Source: Microplitis mediator
Taxonomy: Eukaryota; Arthropoda; Insecta; Hymenoptera; Braconidae
Direction of reading: 5' to 3'
NCBI RefSeq assembly: GCF_029852145.1
Contig: NC_079977.1
Coordinates: 11,032,640 to 11,096,639, forward strand
DNA: 64,000 nt
Shown: piece after piece, positions 1 to 11,313 of the stretch
How the letters are laid out: every line of letters begins with the position of its first letter
How positions within the stretch are numbered: the stretch's first letter is position 1
Notes under the pieces: generated by a model
Databases searched by the model: none
What the model was told of the DNA's origin: nothing
Seen by the model: the letters and a program-made list of their open reading frames with translations, nothing else
Made by a program: the position numbers and the translations under genes

Positions 1-1689
1 TATCAGTTGATTAGTTTCAGCGAAGAGTCGCAATTAGGTACAGCAGTATCTTTCCAAAAATTTCTCAAATAATTTTATTCAGGAAATAAAATTACCAAAC
101 AAATAAAATAAACATATACACTGTATATTTATAACAAATATGAAAAGAAAACGAAGTAAAGAAAAGTTATATCAGTGAAAAAAAATATATATTAAAATCT
201 ACAGCTCAAAGATAACAAATTAAAATCGCATAGCGAAGAAAAAAAAAAGTATAATACAAAGAAAAGAGAAAAATTTCCATAAATAACAGTGTTATCGGTT
301 GTGAGATATTAGTATAGTGATTAATAGCATTGTCCAGTGTAATTAAATTGAGATACTAAATATTGTAACAAAAAGTGAATACATGTTCAAAAATAAAAAT
401 CCACTCTTTTGACAGAGTATCACCTCTATTTCCGTTCAGGAAAATTAAAGGAATATTATTCTGGTAAAACATAAAACTAAAAACGTATAAAATAGAAAAT
501 CTCAGTTATACGAAAAGTGTAATAAATATCCAAAAATAAAAATACGAGCTTTTAAAGAGTATCATCTCCAGTTTCTTTTAAGAAAAATAAAGGCATTTTA
601 TCATTGCTACCAATTCAAATTTCAAAGTAAAATAAAAAGAAAACCAAAGTGAAAACAATTTTTGTGTTTGATTAATTAAAAATAAGTTAGTTAGTATTAA
701 CAACCTATCCTCGCTCGAACATCGCTTGCACGAGAGAGAGAGAGAGACGGGAATCAGTCCAAGGGATCACAACGAAGGAACACACTTCAAGGGTCCAAGG
801 GTCCACAACGAAGGAGCACACTTCAGAATAAAAGTAATTGAAGGAGAATTATCACCGCAAAGGTAAGAAATTTATAAGTGGCTATTTTTTCTTTTAAAAA
901 TAACCAAATTTCAATCAGCCTCAACTTAGGCGGAAATAAGGAAGCCATAATTTCATAACGGTATGTATCGGTTAACATATAATATATACAGATAAATAGA
1001 AAGATACCTCTATTTAGCTATAACTAGAATTAAAGGAAGACCCGCATCGAAACGTGTCCCTAAAAATAAAATAAGGCTCGAACTAAACATTTGAGCCGAA
1101 AATTGCATTGGTTAGTCTGAACGCCTAATCCACGCAACCAAATATTAAATTAAATCATAGTCGGACATAACATAAATAAATACGGTGATGAATAAATTAA
1201 AATTTGTGAATATATTTTATAATATAGATTTAAGTGCGTGTAATAATTTAAATGGATTCAGTGATTAAATAATTAAGTTTTGTGAAAATATCTTTCTTAA
1301 TCGGTGTCAAAGTGCGTATTTGAATTTATTTGTGTAATGTACTATATATAAAAAAAAAAAAAGTTTGGGATTAATGAATTAATGTTGTGAAAATATTTCT
1401 ATCAATTAGTGTTAAAGTGCGAGTCTGAGTAATTACGCGTGTGATAAAAATATAAAATAAAACCGGGTATATTTAATGATTTTGTGTTGAAGAACAATAG
1501 ATAAAAAATTTTGGATAGATAGGCATTTTTGAAAATTTTCATCTGGGCTATGTAATGCCTCAAGTATTTATCGAGTTAATAAATATAGTTTTATACGAAT
1601 GAATAGGAAAGTTTTATGAAACTGCTGAGATTACTATCATGAGTCAAATTTAAAAAAAAAAGACGAAAAGTCGATGTTAACGGAAATAA
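1..1689. repeat. AT-rich non-coding region with internal direct repeats
   Basis: I see no coding sequence here. Three imperfect direct duplications are visible: 373-455 versus 516-600 (both carry CAAAAATAAAAAT and GAGTATCA), 759-790 versus 798-829 (both contain ACAACGAAGGA followed by CACACTTCA), and about 1262-1320 versus 1375-1425 (TTGTGAAAATAT then AAGTGCG). A short AG run sits near 733-747. Because a gypsy integrase terminus follows at once, this may be decayed retrotransposon leader, LTR or host sequence. The assignment is open. Confidence 0.4.
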
Positions 1690-1846
1690 TTATAAAAAAA
1701 TTTATTTACTTCAATGCGATTGGGAGGGTCCTTATGCAATTGAAAATAGGCTAAATAACGTAGTTTATAAAATTAGAAAAATACCAAATGAAAATATAAA
1801 ATCATGCATGTAAATCGTCATGTACCATATTGTGATCAATAAGAGG
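1690..1846 (+). pseudogene. Ty3/gypsy integrase C-terminal remnant
   Basis: In frame from 1721 the sequence reads WEGPYAI, then LNNVVYKI about nine residues later. That is the GPY/F-type end of a Ty3/gypsy integrase, which follows the catalytic core and helps place the pre-integration complex on DNA. After about 1800 the reading frame shifts by one and the typical final strand (MHVNRHVPYC, 1804-1833) continues before a TAA. Only the last 50 or so residues survive; the reverse transcriptase, RNase H and integrase core are absent. The frameshift and truncation make it a pseudogene. The family-level assignment rests on the GPY/F motif and the closing HVxR motif. Confidence 0.6.
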
Positions 1847-1857
1847 AAATAAAAGAG

Positions 1858-2142
1858 AAGTCTGGCTGGGGCCCTGAACGATCTCAGTGTAGACGTTGTA
1901 AAGGGTTCCCGGGATTCTATAGTCAATTAGGAAGTCTAGGATATCTTGCAAACTTATAGAATTGAAGATGTCTGAACAACTGCTAAAGTCTTGGGCTCTG
2001 AAAGATCTCGGTGGTAACGTTGTTCAAGGGATTCCCGGGATTCTGTAAGGACTGGAAATGTTCTGGGTTTGAGTATATTATCTAAAGGGAAGTCTGGCCG
2101 TGGGCCCTGAACGATTAATCGTTGCGGGGTTCCCGGGATTCC
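1858..2142 (+). repeat. Three degenerate copies of a GGGCCCTGAACG..TTCCCGGGATTC unit
   Basis: Units begin near 1858, 1985 and 2090. Each starts AAGTCT, has G(G/C)CCTGAA(A/C)G-like text about 15 bases on, and ends TTCCCGGGATTC. Spacing is 127 and 105 bases. They lie directly downstream of the gypsy integrase end, so they may belong to that element's 3' untranslated region. No protein is encoded. Confidence 0.55.
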
Positions 2143-2543
2143 TCAGTCATTGATCGGAGACTGGATATTTCTTTTGATCTAATTGAGCTCATCGAGGATC
2201 AAAAGTTTGATTCTGAGGGCTTATCAATGGCTAAGAGCAACCTGACTGGAGCTTTGGGATCCATCCGGAGTTGACACAGTCGACATTTCTCTTTGGTTGA
2301 TGGCCACGACTTCTGAGAAATAGATGCATGCCCTGGAGAGTTTCCGAGGAGCTTTTAGGGAGAAAAATAAAATTCGTTGCAACGTGTGTTATTCAGTATC
2401 ATTGATATGTTAGCTATAGATGACATATCGGAGAATGGTCAGGATGAATCGAACGGCAGAACATTGAGCATTTAAGATCGAAATTATTGAATTGATCACG
2501 ATAATAAAAGTTTATAATTAACAACTGATAAATATTTGAAATT

Positions 2544-3476
2544 ATGGCAATTAATATAATCAAGCTTGAAATAATTGAATACTTGGATTTTAAGAATGGT
2601 GACTATAGGGCTCTCAATAATTTCTTTTTGAGGAAGAATTGGATTCCGTTGTATGAACTCAAGGACATTGATAGCATAGTGGATTACTTCTATAAGTCTA
2701 TTCAGGAAGGTATCGACACATATATTCCTAGAACAGTAAAAAAGGATTATAAATATCCAAGCTGGTTTAGTGATTTTTTAATTAGGAAGATAAAGAATAA
2801 GAGAGCCGCCCATAACAGATACAAAAGCACTGGATTTCACCAGGACTATGAGATTTTTAGTAAATTAAGGAGGAAATGTAAGGAACTATGTCTACAATGC
2901 TATGAGGAATTCACTAGTAGGGCAGAAGAAAGGCTTAACGAAGGTCCATCCTATTTCTGGGGATTTTTTAGGAAGAAAAGAAACTCGAATCAGGGTATAC
3001 CATCTACAATGGAGTGGTCAGATAATAAGGCAGAAGGGGTTGAGAATGTATGTAATCTTTTTGCTGATTTCTTCAATAGTATACACGACAACGAAGCCTT
3101 ACTACCACAAGAAGAGGCTAACAGGATTCTGAAGGAGATGACCAATGGAAACTCTAATATAAACGGAATTGAGATTACTTTTAATGAGCTTCTTAAAGTA
3201 ATGCTATCATCGGGTCAGTCCAAAGGACCTGGACCGGATGGGATTTCAAATCTTTTTCTTCGGGAGTATGCTGTCGGACTCAGTGAGCCTTTGTGGTTTA
3301 TTTTTGATAAATCTCTAAAGTGGGGAGTCTTTCCTGACAGTTTGAAGGAGGCGTATGTCGTTCCAATCTACAAATCAGGTACTAGGAGTGATGTAAGCAA
3401 CTACAGACAAGTCTGTATTCAATCCGCTTTGTCCAAATTATTTGAGAAAATAATTTACAGGCGTATTGAATTCTGA
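2544..3476 (+). pseudogene. LINE reverse transcriptase, N-terminal half
   Basis: A 310-residue open frame. Residues 1-60 match the linker after the LINE endonuclease, and residues 66-150 the WFS..L..KI.NKRAAHNRYK..G and FW.FFRKKR signatures before RT. Around residues 225-235 GPGPDGISN is the classic RT entry motif, followed by the P.SLKEAYVVPIYKSG and NYR blocks at about 276-300. The frame stops at a deletion junction just after SKLFEKIIYRRIEF. The Jockey/I-group assignment rests on these blocks. The first methionine is only where the fragment opens, not a real start. A shorter overlapping frame at 2902-3132 is a shadow. Confidence 0.85.
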
Positions 3477-3479
3477 TTC

Positions 3480-4293
3480 AAGAGGAATCAGGAATATGGG
3501 CGACCTATTTGAGTTACGAAATGATATCAACAAGTTGTCAGATTGGTGTGATATTAATAAACTCAAACTGAATGTAAAAAAATGCGCTATAATCACGTTT
3601 GGCAGATGTTCGAGAGACAATTATTGCAATCAACACCAATGCTTTATTAAGAATGATGTTGTCCCACAAGTGGATGAAATAAGAGATTTGGGGATATATA
3701 TTGATAGCAAGTTAACTTATAGAGGACATCTGAACAGTGTAGTTGCTAAGGCCAATAAAACTTTGGGCAGTCTGTTGAGGTCTAGTAGAGATTTCAAGCA
3801 GGATAACACTTTAATCAAACTATTTTGCTCTTTAGTGAGACCAGTGCTGAAATATGGATGTGTCATATGGGATCCCATTTATAACAACCAGATTGAAAAA
3901 TTGGAATTGGTTCAAAGGAAATTTTTAAGACATATCAGATACCGTAATAGCAAGAAGGGAATCCTGCTACACAGATATCAAGCCTACGAGTATAGTGGAC
4001 TATCTTCCTTAGCCGATAGGAGAAAATATCTGACATTGTGCTGTGGGTTTAATATTATTAATGGGCATATTGATGCCTCAGAGCTGCTCGGTATGTTAGG
4101 ACTTGCTGTGCCAAATATCAACTTAAGATGTAACAGAATAATGGAGATTCCTATAGTAAAGTCGCGTTTTCCGACACGCTCTCCACTGTATAGAATTTCT
4201 AAAATTATTAATGAAGATGCCACAGAAGTTGATTTTTTTGGAGCTTCATCGGAGAGCTGTAAGGAGAAAGCTAGGAGGGCAATTTTAAACTGA
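3480..4293 (+). pseudogene. LINE reverse transcriptase, C-terminal part
   Basis: In a different frame from the preceding fragment, this segment carries the post-palm region: L.NDINKLSDWCDINKLKLNVKKCAIITFGR (the block after the catalytic aspartates), then DLGIYIDSKLTY.GHL, ARANKTLG-like text, and the C-terminal Y.C..WDP helix. The catalytic aspartate pair lay in the deleted segment between this piece and the N-terminal half. TGA closes the frame at 4291-4293, and a short 3' UTR and AATA tail follow. Confidence 0.85.
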
Positions 4294-4471
4294 ACTTTCT
4301 AGTTATGAGTTATGAGTTATGATTTTTGATTTTTTGCGATTAGTTTCTGGTTATTTTTGTTGTTAAAGTTACGCTGATGAATGATTAATTATTCACACTT
4401 TATATTATATTATATTTGTTATTAGTATGTATAATTGCTGAGGAGCATTGAATAAATAAATAAATAAATAA

Positions 4472-5010
4472 ATGATAGGATATAACGATGAAATATGTTT
4501 AGCTATAAAACTTAATAAAATGTTGGAGATACTCGTTTTGTTTGATTATTATGTGCAGATAATATTTCCAATTTCATTGGGGAAGGAGAGAATGAGTCCA
4601 TTCCTATCCTTCAAGAAGGAGAGGAATGAGTTCCTGTTCCCATCCCGTACCTGATCCTATTCCCATTGAAGGTCCATTCAATCAAGAGGAGGTTTATATT
4701 TTTAATTTTATTTATTTTAATTCGTTGAATAGAAAAATAGAGTCACGCATACCAATCAACTTCTTAGCAGAATATTTTATTTTTTTATTATCAATTCTTA
4801 GCTCAATTAAAAAATAGATTATTTTTTAAATTTTTTTATTATTTTTGCGTTAGCCTACAGGGTTGTTTTTTGGCTATGGTGTTTTTTTCCCTGTAGGGTG
4901 ATAGATAGGGTGTGTTGAGACCATAGCGGAATCGAACCAAAAATTGCAAATGGTATTAATTTCAGTTAAGTTCGATTCTTCCAACACAATTTTTTATCGG
5001 GACGATAATT
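4472..5010. other. AT-rich spacer, no gene
   Basis: Short frames at 4472 and 4626 lack recognisable domains and have spacer-like composition. A repeated phrase (AAGGAGAGAATGAGT and AAGGAGAGGAATGAGTT at 4581-4632) is visible. The far end holds an imperfect inverted repeat, listed separately. Confidence 0.5.
4912..4987. repeat. Imperfect inverted repeat before a polypurine tract
   Basis: GTGTTG and GAATCGAAC on the left arm pair with GTTCGATTC and CAACAC on the right arm, around a 30-base AT-rich loop. The left arm has eight extra bases. Read on the minus strand it contains GGTTCGATTCC, the sequence of a tRNA B-box, but no acceptor or anticodon arms can be folded, so I do not call a tRNA. Confidence 0.5.
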
Positions 5011-5285
5011 TTATTGAGAAGGGGGTAGTGTAACGAATGTGAAACTGATCTTTAAAATATTTGAATAGCTAAAAAACAAATGCCTTCTTCTCTTGTTTTA
5101 TAGATGTGCGACAAAAGTCAGTTAGTCTTATATTGACAACAAAACAGCACATATCTGTATTCAATAAACTATATCTTGGATTGCCCCATTCGCTGCTGTT
5201 AATTGTGGTGTTGTTAATTCTAATATAAGTGTGTTATTATTGTAGTGTATAAGTGATATTAATGTATAAGATATCAGTTACTACA
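5011..5285 (+). mobile_element. Polypurine tract plus short 3' LTR of a Ty3/gypsy element
   Basis: GAGAAGGGGG (5016-5025) is a polypurine tract, which primes plus-strand DNA synthesis. It is followed by TAG and a TGTAACGAATG start at 5029, the usual gypsy LTR opening. A TACTACA end at 5285 would give a 257-bp LTR with TG..CA ends. A different gypsy integrase fragment begins directly after it, so this LTR seems inserted into, or fused with, a second element. The 3' border is less certain than the 5' border. Confidence 0.55.
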
Positions 5286-5296
5286 ATATTTATTTA

Positions 5297-5440
5297 ATAA
5301 AAAACCAGAGAGACGGTAAATTTGGTGACAATTATTTGGGTCCTTATAAAATTACCGAAATTTTTCCAGATGAAAACGATATAGAAATCGAATATAAACC
5401 TGAAATCCATTGCGACAGAGCTAAATTAGCTTATAAGTAA
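5297..5440 (+). pseudogene. Second Ty3/gypsy integrase C-terminal remnant
   Basis: The frame reads NQRDGKFGDNYLGPYKITEI and on to a TAA at 5438-5440. RDGKF..NYLGPYKI is the GPY/F module of a gypsy integrase, and the closing part is a beta-strand with HCDRAKLAYK before the stop. About 45 residues remain; everything upstream is missing because an LTR abuts it. Its sequence differs clearly from the remnant at 1690-1846, so at least two gypsy families are present. Confidence 0.65.
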
Positions 5441-5893
5441 ATCGAAATTTTTTCACACCAACATCTTTTCAAAATTGCATTTAAGTAATGCATTTAAGTA
5501 ACTCTAGGGAACAAATGATTTATTAAAAGTAACAAAGAAAAATATACAATATCGAATGATTCATGATCTGATTTAATTAACATGTAAGAATAACTACGTC
5601 TAATTAAGAGAATTTAAATTCTATTTGTAAATATTTTTGAAAGACTGGAAACATAGACATAATTAAAGTTAAACAGTTAATAAAGATAAGATTAAATAAA
5701 AAAAAATTAAATACAACGAATTGAATAATGCTAGAAATAAAATATTCTAGAACCAGTATGATAATAGCTAATCATTATAGTTTATAATATAACGCACAAT
5801 AGATGACAGATAATCGTAAAAATAACCGAATAGTATCCAAATTTTTGAAATTAAAATAATATGAAATATTGAAAATAGAAAACGAATAGAGAA
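5441..5893. other. AT-rich spacer, possible LTR relic
   Basis: Nothing codes here. The stretch follows an integrase stop codon, so it could include a decayed 3' UTR/LTR, but no TG..CA boundary or repeat partner is visible in the window. Confidence 0.4.
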
Positions 5894-6044
5894 TTCGGGT
5901 TCAAAAAGTGAATTAAAAAGGATTAAAAAAGCAAACATATTTAATACTACTTGATACTCTCCAATACTCTTAATTCTCCGGAGAATTAAGATCGAACATA
6001 AAACGAATCCTTTTCAATTCTCCTTCATCTAGCGAAAAAGTTAT

Positions 6045-6372
6045 TATCATTTTAGGATTAAAAAGAATAAAAAAGGATTAAATATTGTTAATCCTAACTT
6101 ATCCTTTTTCATTCTAAAATAATATTGCAATTTCTGTTCTCGTTGAGAATTCAAGAGAATAAAAGAGGATTCGAAAAAGTTTGATACTAACTAATTCTTT
6201 TCAATTCTAAAATAATATTGTAATTTTTATTCTCACGGTGGATTCAAGAGAATAAAAAAGAATTCAAAAAGTTGAATTCTAGCTAATTCTTTTTTAATTC
6301 TAAAATGATATTGCAATTTTTGTTCTCACGATGAATTCAAGAAAATAAAAAAGGATTCAAAAAGTTGAATTC
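6045..6372 (+). repeat. Satellite array A, left part, 93-bp units
   Basis: Units are marked by TCAAGAGAATAAAA at 6151, 6244 and 6337 (spacing 93 and 93). Each unit holds GGATTCAAAAAGTTGAATTC, TAATTCTTTTTAATTCTAAA and TTCTGTTCTCRCGG-like segments. The array stops abruptly at 6372 where a solo LTR is inserted, and resumes at 8306. Confidence 0.85.
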
Positions 6373-8305
6373 TATAACAGGGCTAATGCTGCTACTCTGG
6401 TCGTCCTTCATCAAGGGCGCCACTGGAAGCGATAACGGCCTCCCAGAGCCGGTTCTTAGATCATCAGGGTCGGTGTAAATTAATTCATTTGTAAGAGAAG
6501 GGAGAGTAAGGATAATTTATAATTATTAACACTTTATTTAAAACAACAATTTTAACCTTTATTTATATGACCTTATAAACTTATTGTCCTTATAACACTT
6601 ATCAACCTTATTACTACCGTCAACTACCTTTGACGTTTTCTTTTAAAACTTATTCTCGTCAACTACCTTCGACGATTTCCTAAACCTTTATTAAGCCAAC
6701 TACCTTTGGCATCACACACACACTCACACTGAGTCCCCTGGACTTATTATACACACACACGCGACTCAACTAAACCTTAACTTAATCCTCCACGCGGTCA
6801 CCAAGACCCTCTACGCGACTTTTACCTCTACAATTAATTCATTCACGCGGTCCCCTGGACCCTCTACGTGATATAAAACCTTTACAACAAATTCACGCGG
6901 TCACCTTGACCCTCTACGTGATTTTAACACTAATAATTTTAATATCACTAACTCTATTATCACTTTTAACCCACACATTCTTTTAGCAATTTTCCTTTTA
7001 CCAGTATTAAAATCCTTCGATTCAATTCACCGTTTAAAATTACAAATCAATTAATATACAACCAATTAACCGTTTTCACCAACAATAAAATAAATTAATT
7101 AAAATTTAGTTTAAAGATATTTTTATTAATTAATTAATTTTTTAATCAACTATCTCACTATTCCTTTTATCTCCATTTTCATTTTAGTAATTATCTGTAA
7201 CCACAATAAATTTACGTCAGAAATTTTTAATACCACATTCACCCGTTTCTCACTCGATTCTTCAAAGTATGCGTTACTGACTACTTTTGACTTCTTCGAT
7301 TCTTTTCTTTTCGGACACTTGATTTTCATTTATTGTTATTAACTTCACTTTATTAATTACTATTATTTAATAAGTTTAATTATTAATTAATTAAATTTTA
7401 TCTCAGACTTTTCGCGTCTGTTAACTTTGTCTTATTTAGTTATTTAACGGTTTCTTTATAAATTTAAATGATTTATTTAATTAATTTACCTAATTTTATT
7501 TATTTATTTTGATTAAACAATTATATTTAACTCGGACTAGAGCACGAAATTTCTGGCTTGTGTTGTCACACAATAGGCCTAGAATTTTCTACGACGCAAT
7601 AATTCCGGCAATGGCCTGGAATTATGGACGACGCCCATGATCCGGCTAAAGGGCCTGAATCCGTTTAGACAACGTTTGGCTTAAGGTAATTTTAACATAA
7701 TTTACACTAATTAATTTATTACGGGCCTATACGCGGATTACCCCGACGAACGATTAAGTATGTTTATTGAATTGAATCAATATTCTGGCTTGGGCCTAGA
7801 AAATTAATTTCATTAATACCTGATTTTATTTTCGATGTTTTCCGGTGGCTTTGTCTCCGTCTGGTGGTTCGTCTCGTCAGGTTCCTTTGGCTCTCCGTCT
7901 CGTTCGTCAAAGATCCAAATTTACTTGTACTCTACTGCGTAAATTCAGCGTCTCAATCCTCGGGTGGTCTGTCCGGTTGTATGTGTAGATCTTGATGGTT
8001 ACCCGGCCCTGCCGGTTCTGCCTTTGTACGTCTTGATGGCTACCCGGCCCTGCCGGTTCTGTGTCCTCTCTGCTGCTGTCTTCCGTTTTTAATAATTTCA
8101 CTCGAGTGTCTTCGGTTGTTATCGGACAACCACTCCTCTACCAATTTATGATTGGGCCTAGCGTAAGAGTACTTTCAATCAGCGCAGCCGGCGACAAGTC
8201 GAAAAACTCATTAAATTGCTCGTTTGGGGTTGCGGGCAGGGTTAATGACCATCAGCGAAAAATCGCGATGTTGGTCAATAAAATAACTTATTTTTCCCTG
8301 TTACA
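6373..8305 (+). mobile_element. Solo-LTR-like unit (1933 bp) inside satellite array A
   Basis: The ends are TATAACAGGG and CCCTGTTACA, a gypsy-type terminal inverted repeat with one mismatch. The interrupted satellite resumes exactly on both sides, with a likely 4-bp duplication (ATTC left, ATTT right), so the whole unit was inserted. GGGCGCCA lies 42 bp inside the left end (6414-6421). Internally there are repeats such as ACGCGGTC..GACCCTCTACG (6790-6930) and a duplicated GATGG(T/C)TACCCGGCCCTGCCGG (about 7995 and 8035). ORFs inside are short and featureless. Read on the minus strand, TGGCGCCC could instead be a primer-binding site next to a truncated internal region. Confidence 0.6.
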
Positions 8306-8770
8306 ATTTTAACTAATTCTTTTTAATTTTAAAATAATAATCAATTTCTGTTCTCGCGGAGGATTTAAGAGAATAAAAACGGATTCATAAAAGTTAAACT
8401 CTACCTAATTCTTTTTAATTCTGAAATAATATTGCAATTTCTGTTCTCGTGGAGGATTCAAGAGAATAAAAGAGGATTCGAAAAAGTTCAATCCTAACTT
8501 ATCGTTTTTAATTCTAAAATAATATTCAATTTCTGTTCTCGCGGAGAATTCAAGAGACTAAAAGAGGATTCGAAAAAATTTAATTCTAACAGATTCTTTG
8601 TAATTCTAAAATAACTTCGAATTCCTGTTCTCGCGGAAGATTCAAGAGAATAAAAAAGGATTTAAAAAGATTAATTCTAACTAATTTTTTTTAATTCTAA
8701 AATAATGTTAAATTTCTGTTCTCACGGAGGATTCAAGAGAATTAAAAAGGATTCAAAAAGTATAATTCTA
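8306..8770 (+). repeat. Satellite array A, right part
   Basis: The 91-94-bp unit resumes here: (T/C)AAGAGA marks fall at 8364, 8458, 8550, 8642 and 8733. Units are diverged by about 10-15 percent by eye. TTCTCGCGGAGGATT is the best conserved block. Confidence 0.85.
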
Positions 8771-9055
8771 AGCGTGTGCGGGCTTCTTGGATATGGACAC
8801 TTATAGTAGAAGTGTTAAAAGCAAATGCAGCGGACGTTATCGTCAGTCAGCACTCCACTGCTACCAAGTGAACTTTACGTAGCAGAGTGGGAAGTACCTA
8901 CTGGTAGTGGCGCAGTATACCCTGCACTACGTCCTATATATATATCTGGTATAGATAATATATTATATTCGGTATAACCAGTGGTCTTCCCCATAGACAG
9001 TTCGGAATATCCATCCCCGTTAGGGCTCTCTATATTTTTCTTGGGAATAGTTCTT
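8771..9055. other. Unique core between the two satellite arms
   Basis: A 285-bp stretch with normal GC content, no ORF above noise and no internal repeat unit. It contains CACTCCACTGCTACC and GTAGCAGAGTGGGAAG as a loose inverted pair, and a TATATATATC tract. It is the only non-satellite sequence of the fold-back element not attributable to a later insertion. Confidence 0.45.
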
Positions 9056-9741
9056 TATTCTATTCCAATTCTCTGAAAAGAATTAAAAAGTATTGAAAAT
9101 TTCTAAATATGAATTCTTTTTGATTGTATTTCATTCTCTGAAGTGGATTAAAAAGTATTGATAATTGCTAAATATGAATTCTTTTTAATTCTATTTAATT
9201 CTCTAAAGACGATTAAAAAGTATTGAAAATAACTAAATTTGAATTTTTTTCAAATCTATTTAATTCTATGAAGACGATTAATAAGTATTGAAAATTGCTA
9301 AATATGAATTTTTTTCAAATCTATTTAATTCTATGAAGACGATTAATAAGTATTGAAAATTGCTAATTATGAATTCTTTTTAATTCTATTATATTCTTTT
9401 AAGAGGATTAAAAAGTATTAAAAATAGCTAAATTTGAATTCTTTGCAATTCTCTGAAAAGAACTAAAAAGGATTGGAAATTGCTAAATATGAATTCTTTT
9501 TAATTCTATTGAATTTTCTGAAGAAGATTCGAAAGTATTGAAAATAACTAAATTTGAATTCTTTTCAATTCTATTTAACTCTCTGAAGACGATTAAAAAG
9601 TATTGAAAATTGCTAAATATGAAATCTTTTTAATTCTATCGAATTTTCTGAAGAGGATTTAAAAGTATTGAAAATAGCTAAATTTGAATTCTTTCAAATT
9701 CTATTTAATTCTTTGAAGAGGATTAAAAAGAATTGGAAATT
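9056..9741 (+). repeat. Satellite array B, 65-bp units
   Basis: GAATT(C/T)TTTT marks occur at 9111, 9176, 9241, 9306, 9371 and 9436, exactly 65 bases apart, then at 9491, 9556 and about 9686; about ten to eleven copies in all. The unit is CTCTGAAGACGATTAAAAAG, TATTGAAAATTGCTAAATATG and GAATTCTTTTTAATTCTATT. A MITE interrupts it at 9742, and the last partial unit reappears at 10664. Confidence 0.9.
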
Positions 9742-10663
9742 CCCGTATGAAAAAGCAATATATGAGCTTCAGTATAATTAAAAATATATGATAGATTATA
9801 TGGAATTATAAGAAGTCATATATAGAGCCATATACAAAATTTTGCCGAAATATTAGATGATTTTATAATTTGCAGCATATATATTGGTAATATATTTTTT
9901 TTACATTCTAACTTATAAATATTGCTTATAATATTGTATACTATACTTTCAGTTATATAATAAGATATATGATTTAATTATATGACTGACATATAATATT
10001 TATACATGTAAATATATACTCATATAAATATATGTTCACATATATTTGTATAAATGTATGTAAATATATATTTATATAGATATATGTTTATATATATTTG
10101 CACAAATATAAAACTAGAGATTTCAAGCTATAAAATGCTTTTTTTTAAATCTCGATACGATTAATTTTCATGAAGTTACAGTCTTGCAAAAATCACTAAA
10201 AAATTTCTAAAATTTTTTTGTTCATTTAATTTTTGGTATGAGTGTATTTTTTAATTATTTATATATAATAATATCGAAATTATTATAATATTGAAATTGT
10301 AAGTTTATATATAAAACGAGAATGTAATTTGAGATGTAATATCATATGTATACAATTACATATATTATAAATTATATGGATTATAATAATATTGAAATTA
10401 TAAATTAATTTATAAGATGAAACATATATTTTACGTTATAAATTAATATATAAAGCGGACATATAATTTTTGATACAATATCACATGTATATATTTACAT
10501 ATATTATAAATGATATGGATTATTGTAATATTAAATGTATAAATTATTATATATGATAAATCATATATTAATCAATAGTAATAATTTTGCCGCCATATAT
10601 GGTCAGTTATTTAACATATATTTTTTTATAAATTATCGACAATATATGGTTTTTTCATACGAG
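9742..10663. mobile_element. 922-bp MITE with CYCGTATGAAAAA termini
   Basis: The left end is CCCGTATGAAAAAGC and the right end, reverse-complemented, is CTCGTATGAAAAAACC; homology continues into ATATAT. TT precedes it (9740-9741) and TT follows (10664-10665), and the satellite reads on cleanly after one TT is removed. The interior is more than 80 percent AT with many TATATA tracts and no ORF. Positions 10111-10246 are a diverged copy of the end of the TA-flanked palindromic family at 34853-36633. Confidence 0.7.
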
Positions 10664-10716
10664 TTGCTAAATTCGAATTCTTTTTAATCCTCTTTAATTC
10701 TCTTTTTTAACCAGGG

Positions 10717-11313
10717 AAGAAAAGGAAAAGTAAATATACACTAAAGAAAAATGAATGAATAAATGAATAAAAAGAAAAATTTTATTATAATAAATTAATA
10801 ATAGACAAATAAAACAATAGAAATTTTTTTTTCGCTCCCATACGCTTAACCGAATCAATATTTATTTAATAATTATTAAATATAAACTTAATTATAATTA
10901 AGTGATAAAAAAAAAAAAAAATTAAAAAGAAAACGAAAATAAACAAAAGAAAGCTTATCAGAAATAAAAAAAAAGTAATAAATAAATGAATAAATGAATA
11001 AGTAAATAATGTAAAAAGTTTTTTTTTAATGATAATCTTTAGAAATAAAAGAAATAAGAACTTTTCTTGTCTATGTAATCCTTATGGTGAATAACACATT
11101 TATATTGTATAATATTACATGAGTAAATTGATATGTTAACATAATTTTCTAATGATTTAAGAAAAAAATATAAAATGAACACAAAAAAATGTTATATTCA
11201 CGAAATTAAAATATGTACAGATTTCACGTCGGTAAAATAAAACTTTAATACTTAGTATCTTTCACAGATAAGGCTCGAACGAGCGAGGGCGCTTGTCTAC
11301 CGGGATGGAGTGT
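10717..11313. other. A-rich spacer with no gene
   Basis: Long A-rich and AATGAATAAATG-like runs (10740-10780, 10980-11010). At 11270-11313 the composition turns GC-rich just before the next LTR-like unit. Nothing else is visible. Confidence 0.4.

Larger units (their letters stand above)
2530..4471 (+). mobile_element. Jockey-superfamily LINE, 5'-truncated and internally deleted
   Basis: This non-LTR retrotransposon copy keeps the linker between endonuclease and reverse transcriptase, RT blocks up to the start of the fingers/palm, and then the thumb and C-terminal region. The apurinic endonuclease and ORF1 are missing at the 5' side, as expected from incomplete target-primed reverse transcription. 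The 3' end is a short UTR that closes in repeated AATA units (4450-4473), a usual LINE tail. A deletion at about 3466-3480 removes the palm with the catalytic YADD/FADD box, so the copy is dead. I saw no clear target-site duplication. Confidence 0.85.
5894..10716. mobile_element. Composite fold-back element with satellite arms
   Basis: The outer ends are inverted repeats. The left reads TTCGGGTTCAAAAAGTG and the right, reverse-complemented, CCCTGGTTAAAAAAGAG, continuing with GAATTAAAAAGGATTAAAAA versus GAATTAAAGAGGATTAAAAA. AA flanks both sides (5892-5893 and 10717-10718), a plausible 2-bp target duplication. Inside are two tandem arrays around a 285-bp unique core (8771-9055). Long terminal repeats made of short tandem units around a unique core is the layout known for Drosophila Foldback elements. 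A solo LTR and a MITE interrupt the arms. No transposase was found. Confidence 0.55.

Noticed and set aside
4912..4987. Possible tRNA gene on the minus strand (B-box GGTTCGATTCC)
   Set aside because: No acceptor, D or anticodon stems can be formed; the region is better described as an inverted repeat.
7907..8312. Overlapping ORFs of 64 and 83 codons
   Set aside because: They lie within the solo-LTR-like unit and reflect its GC-rich duplicated block, with no domain.
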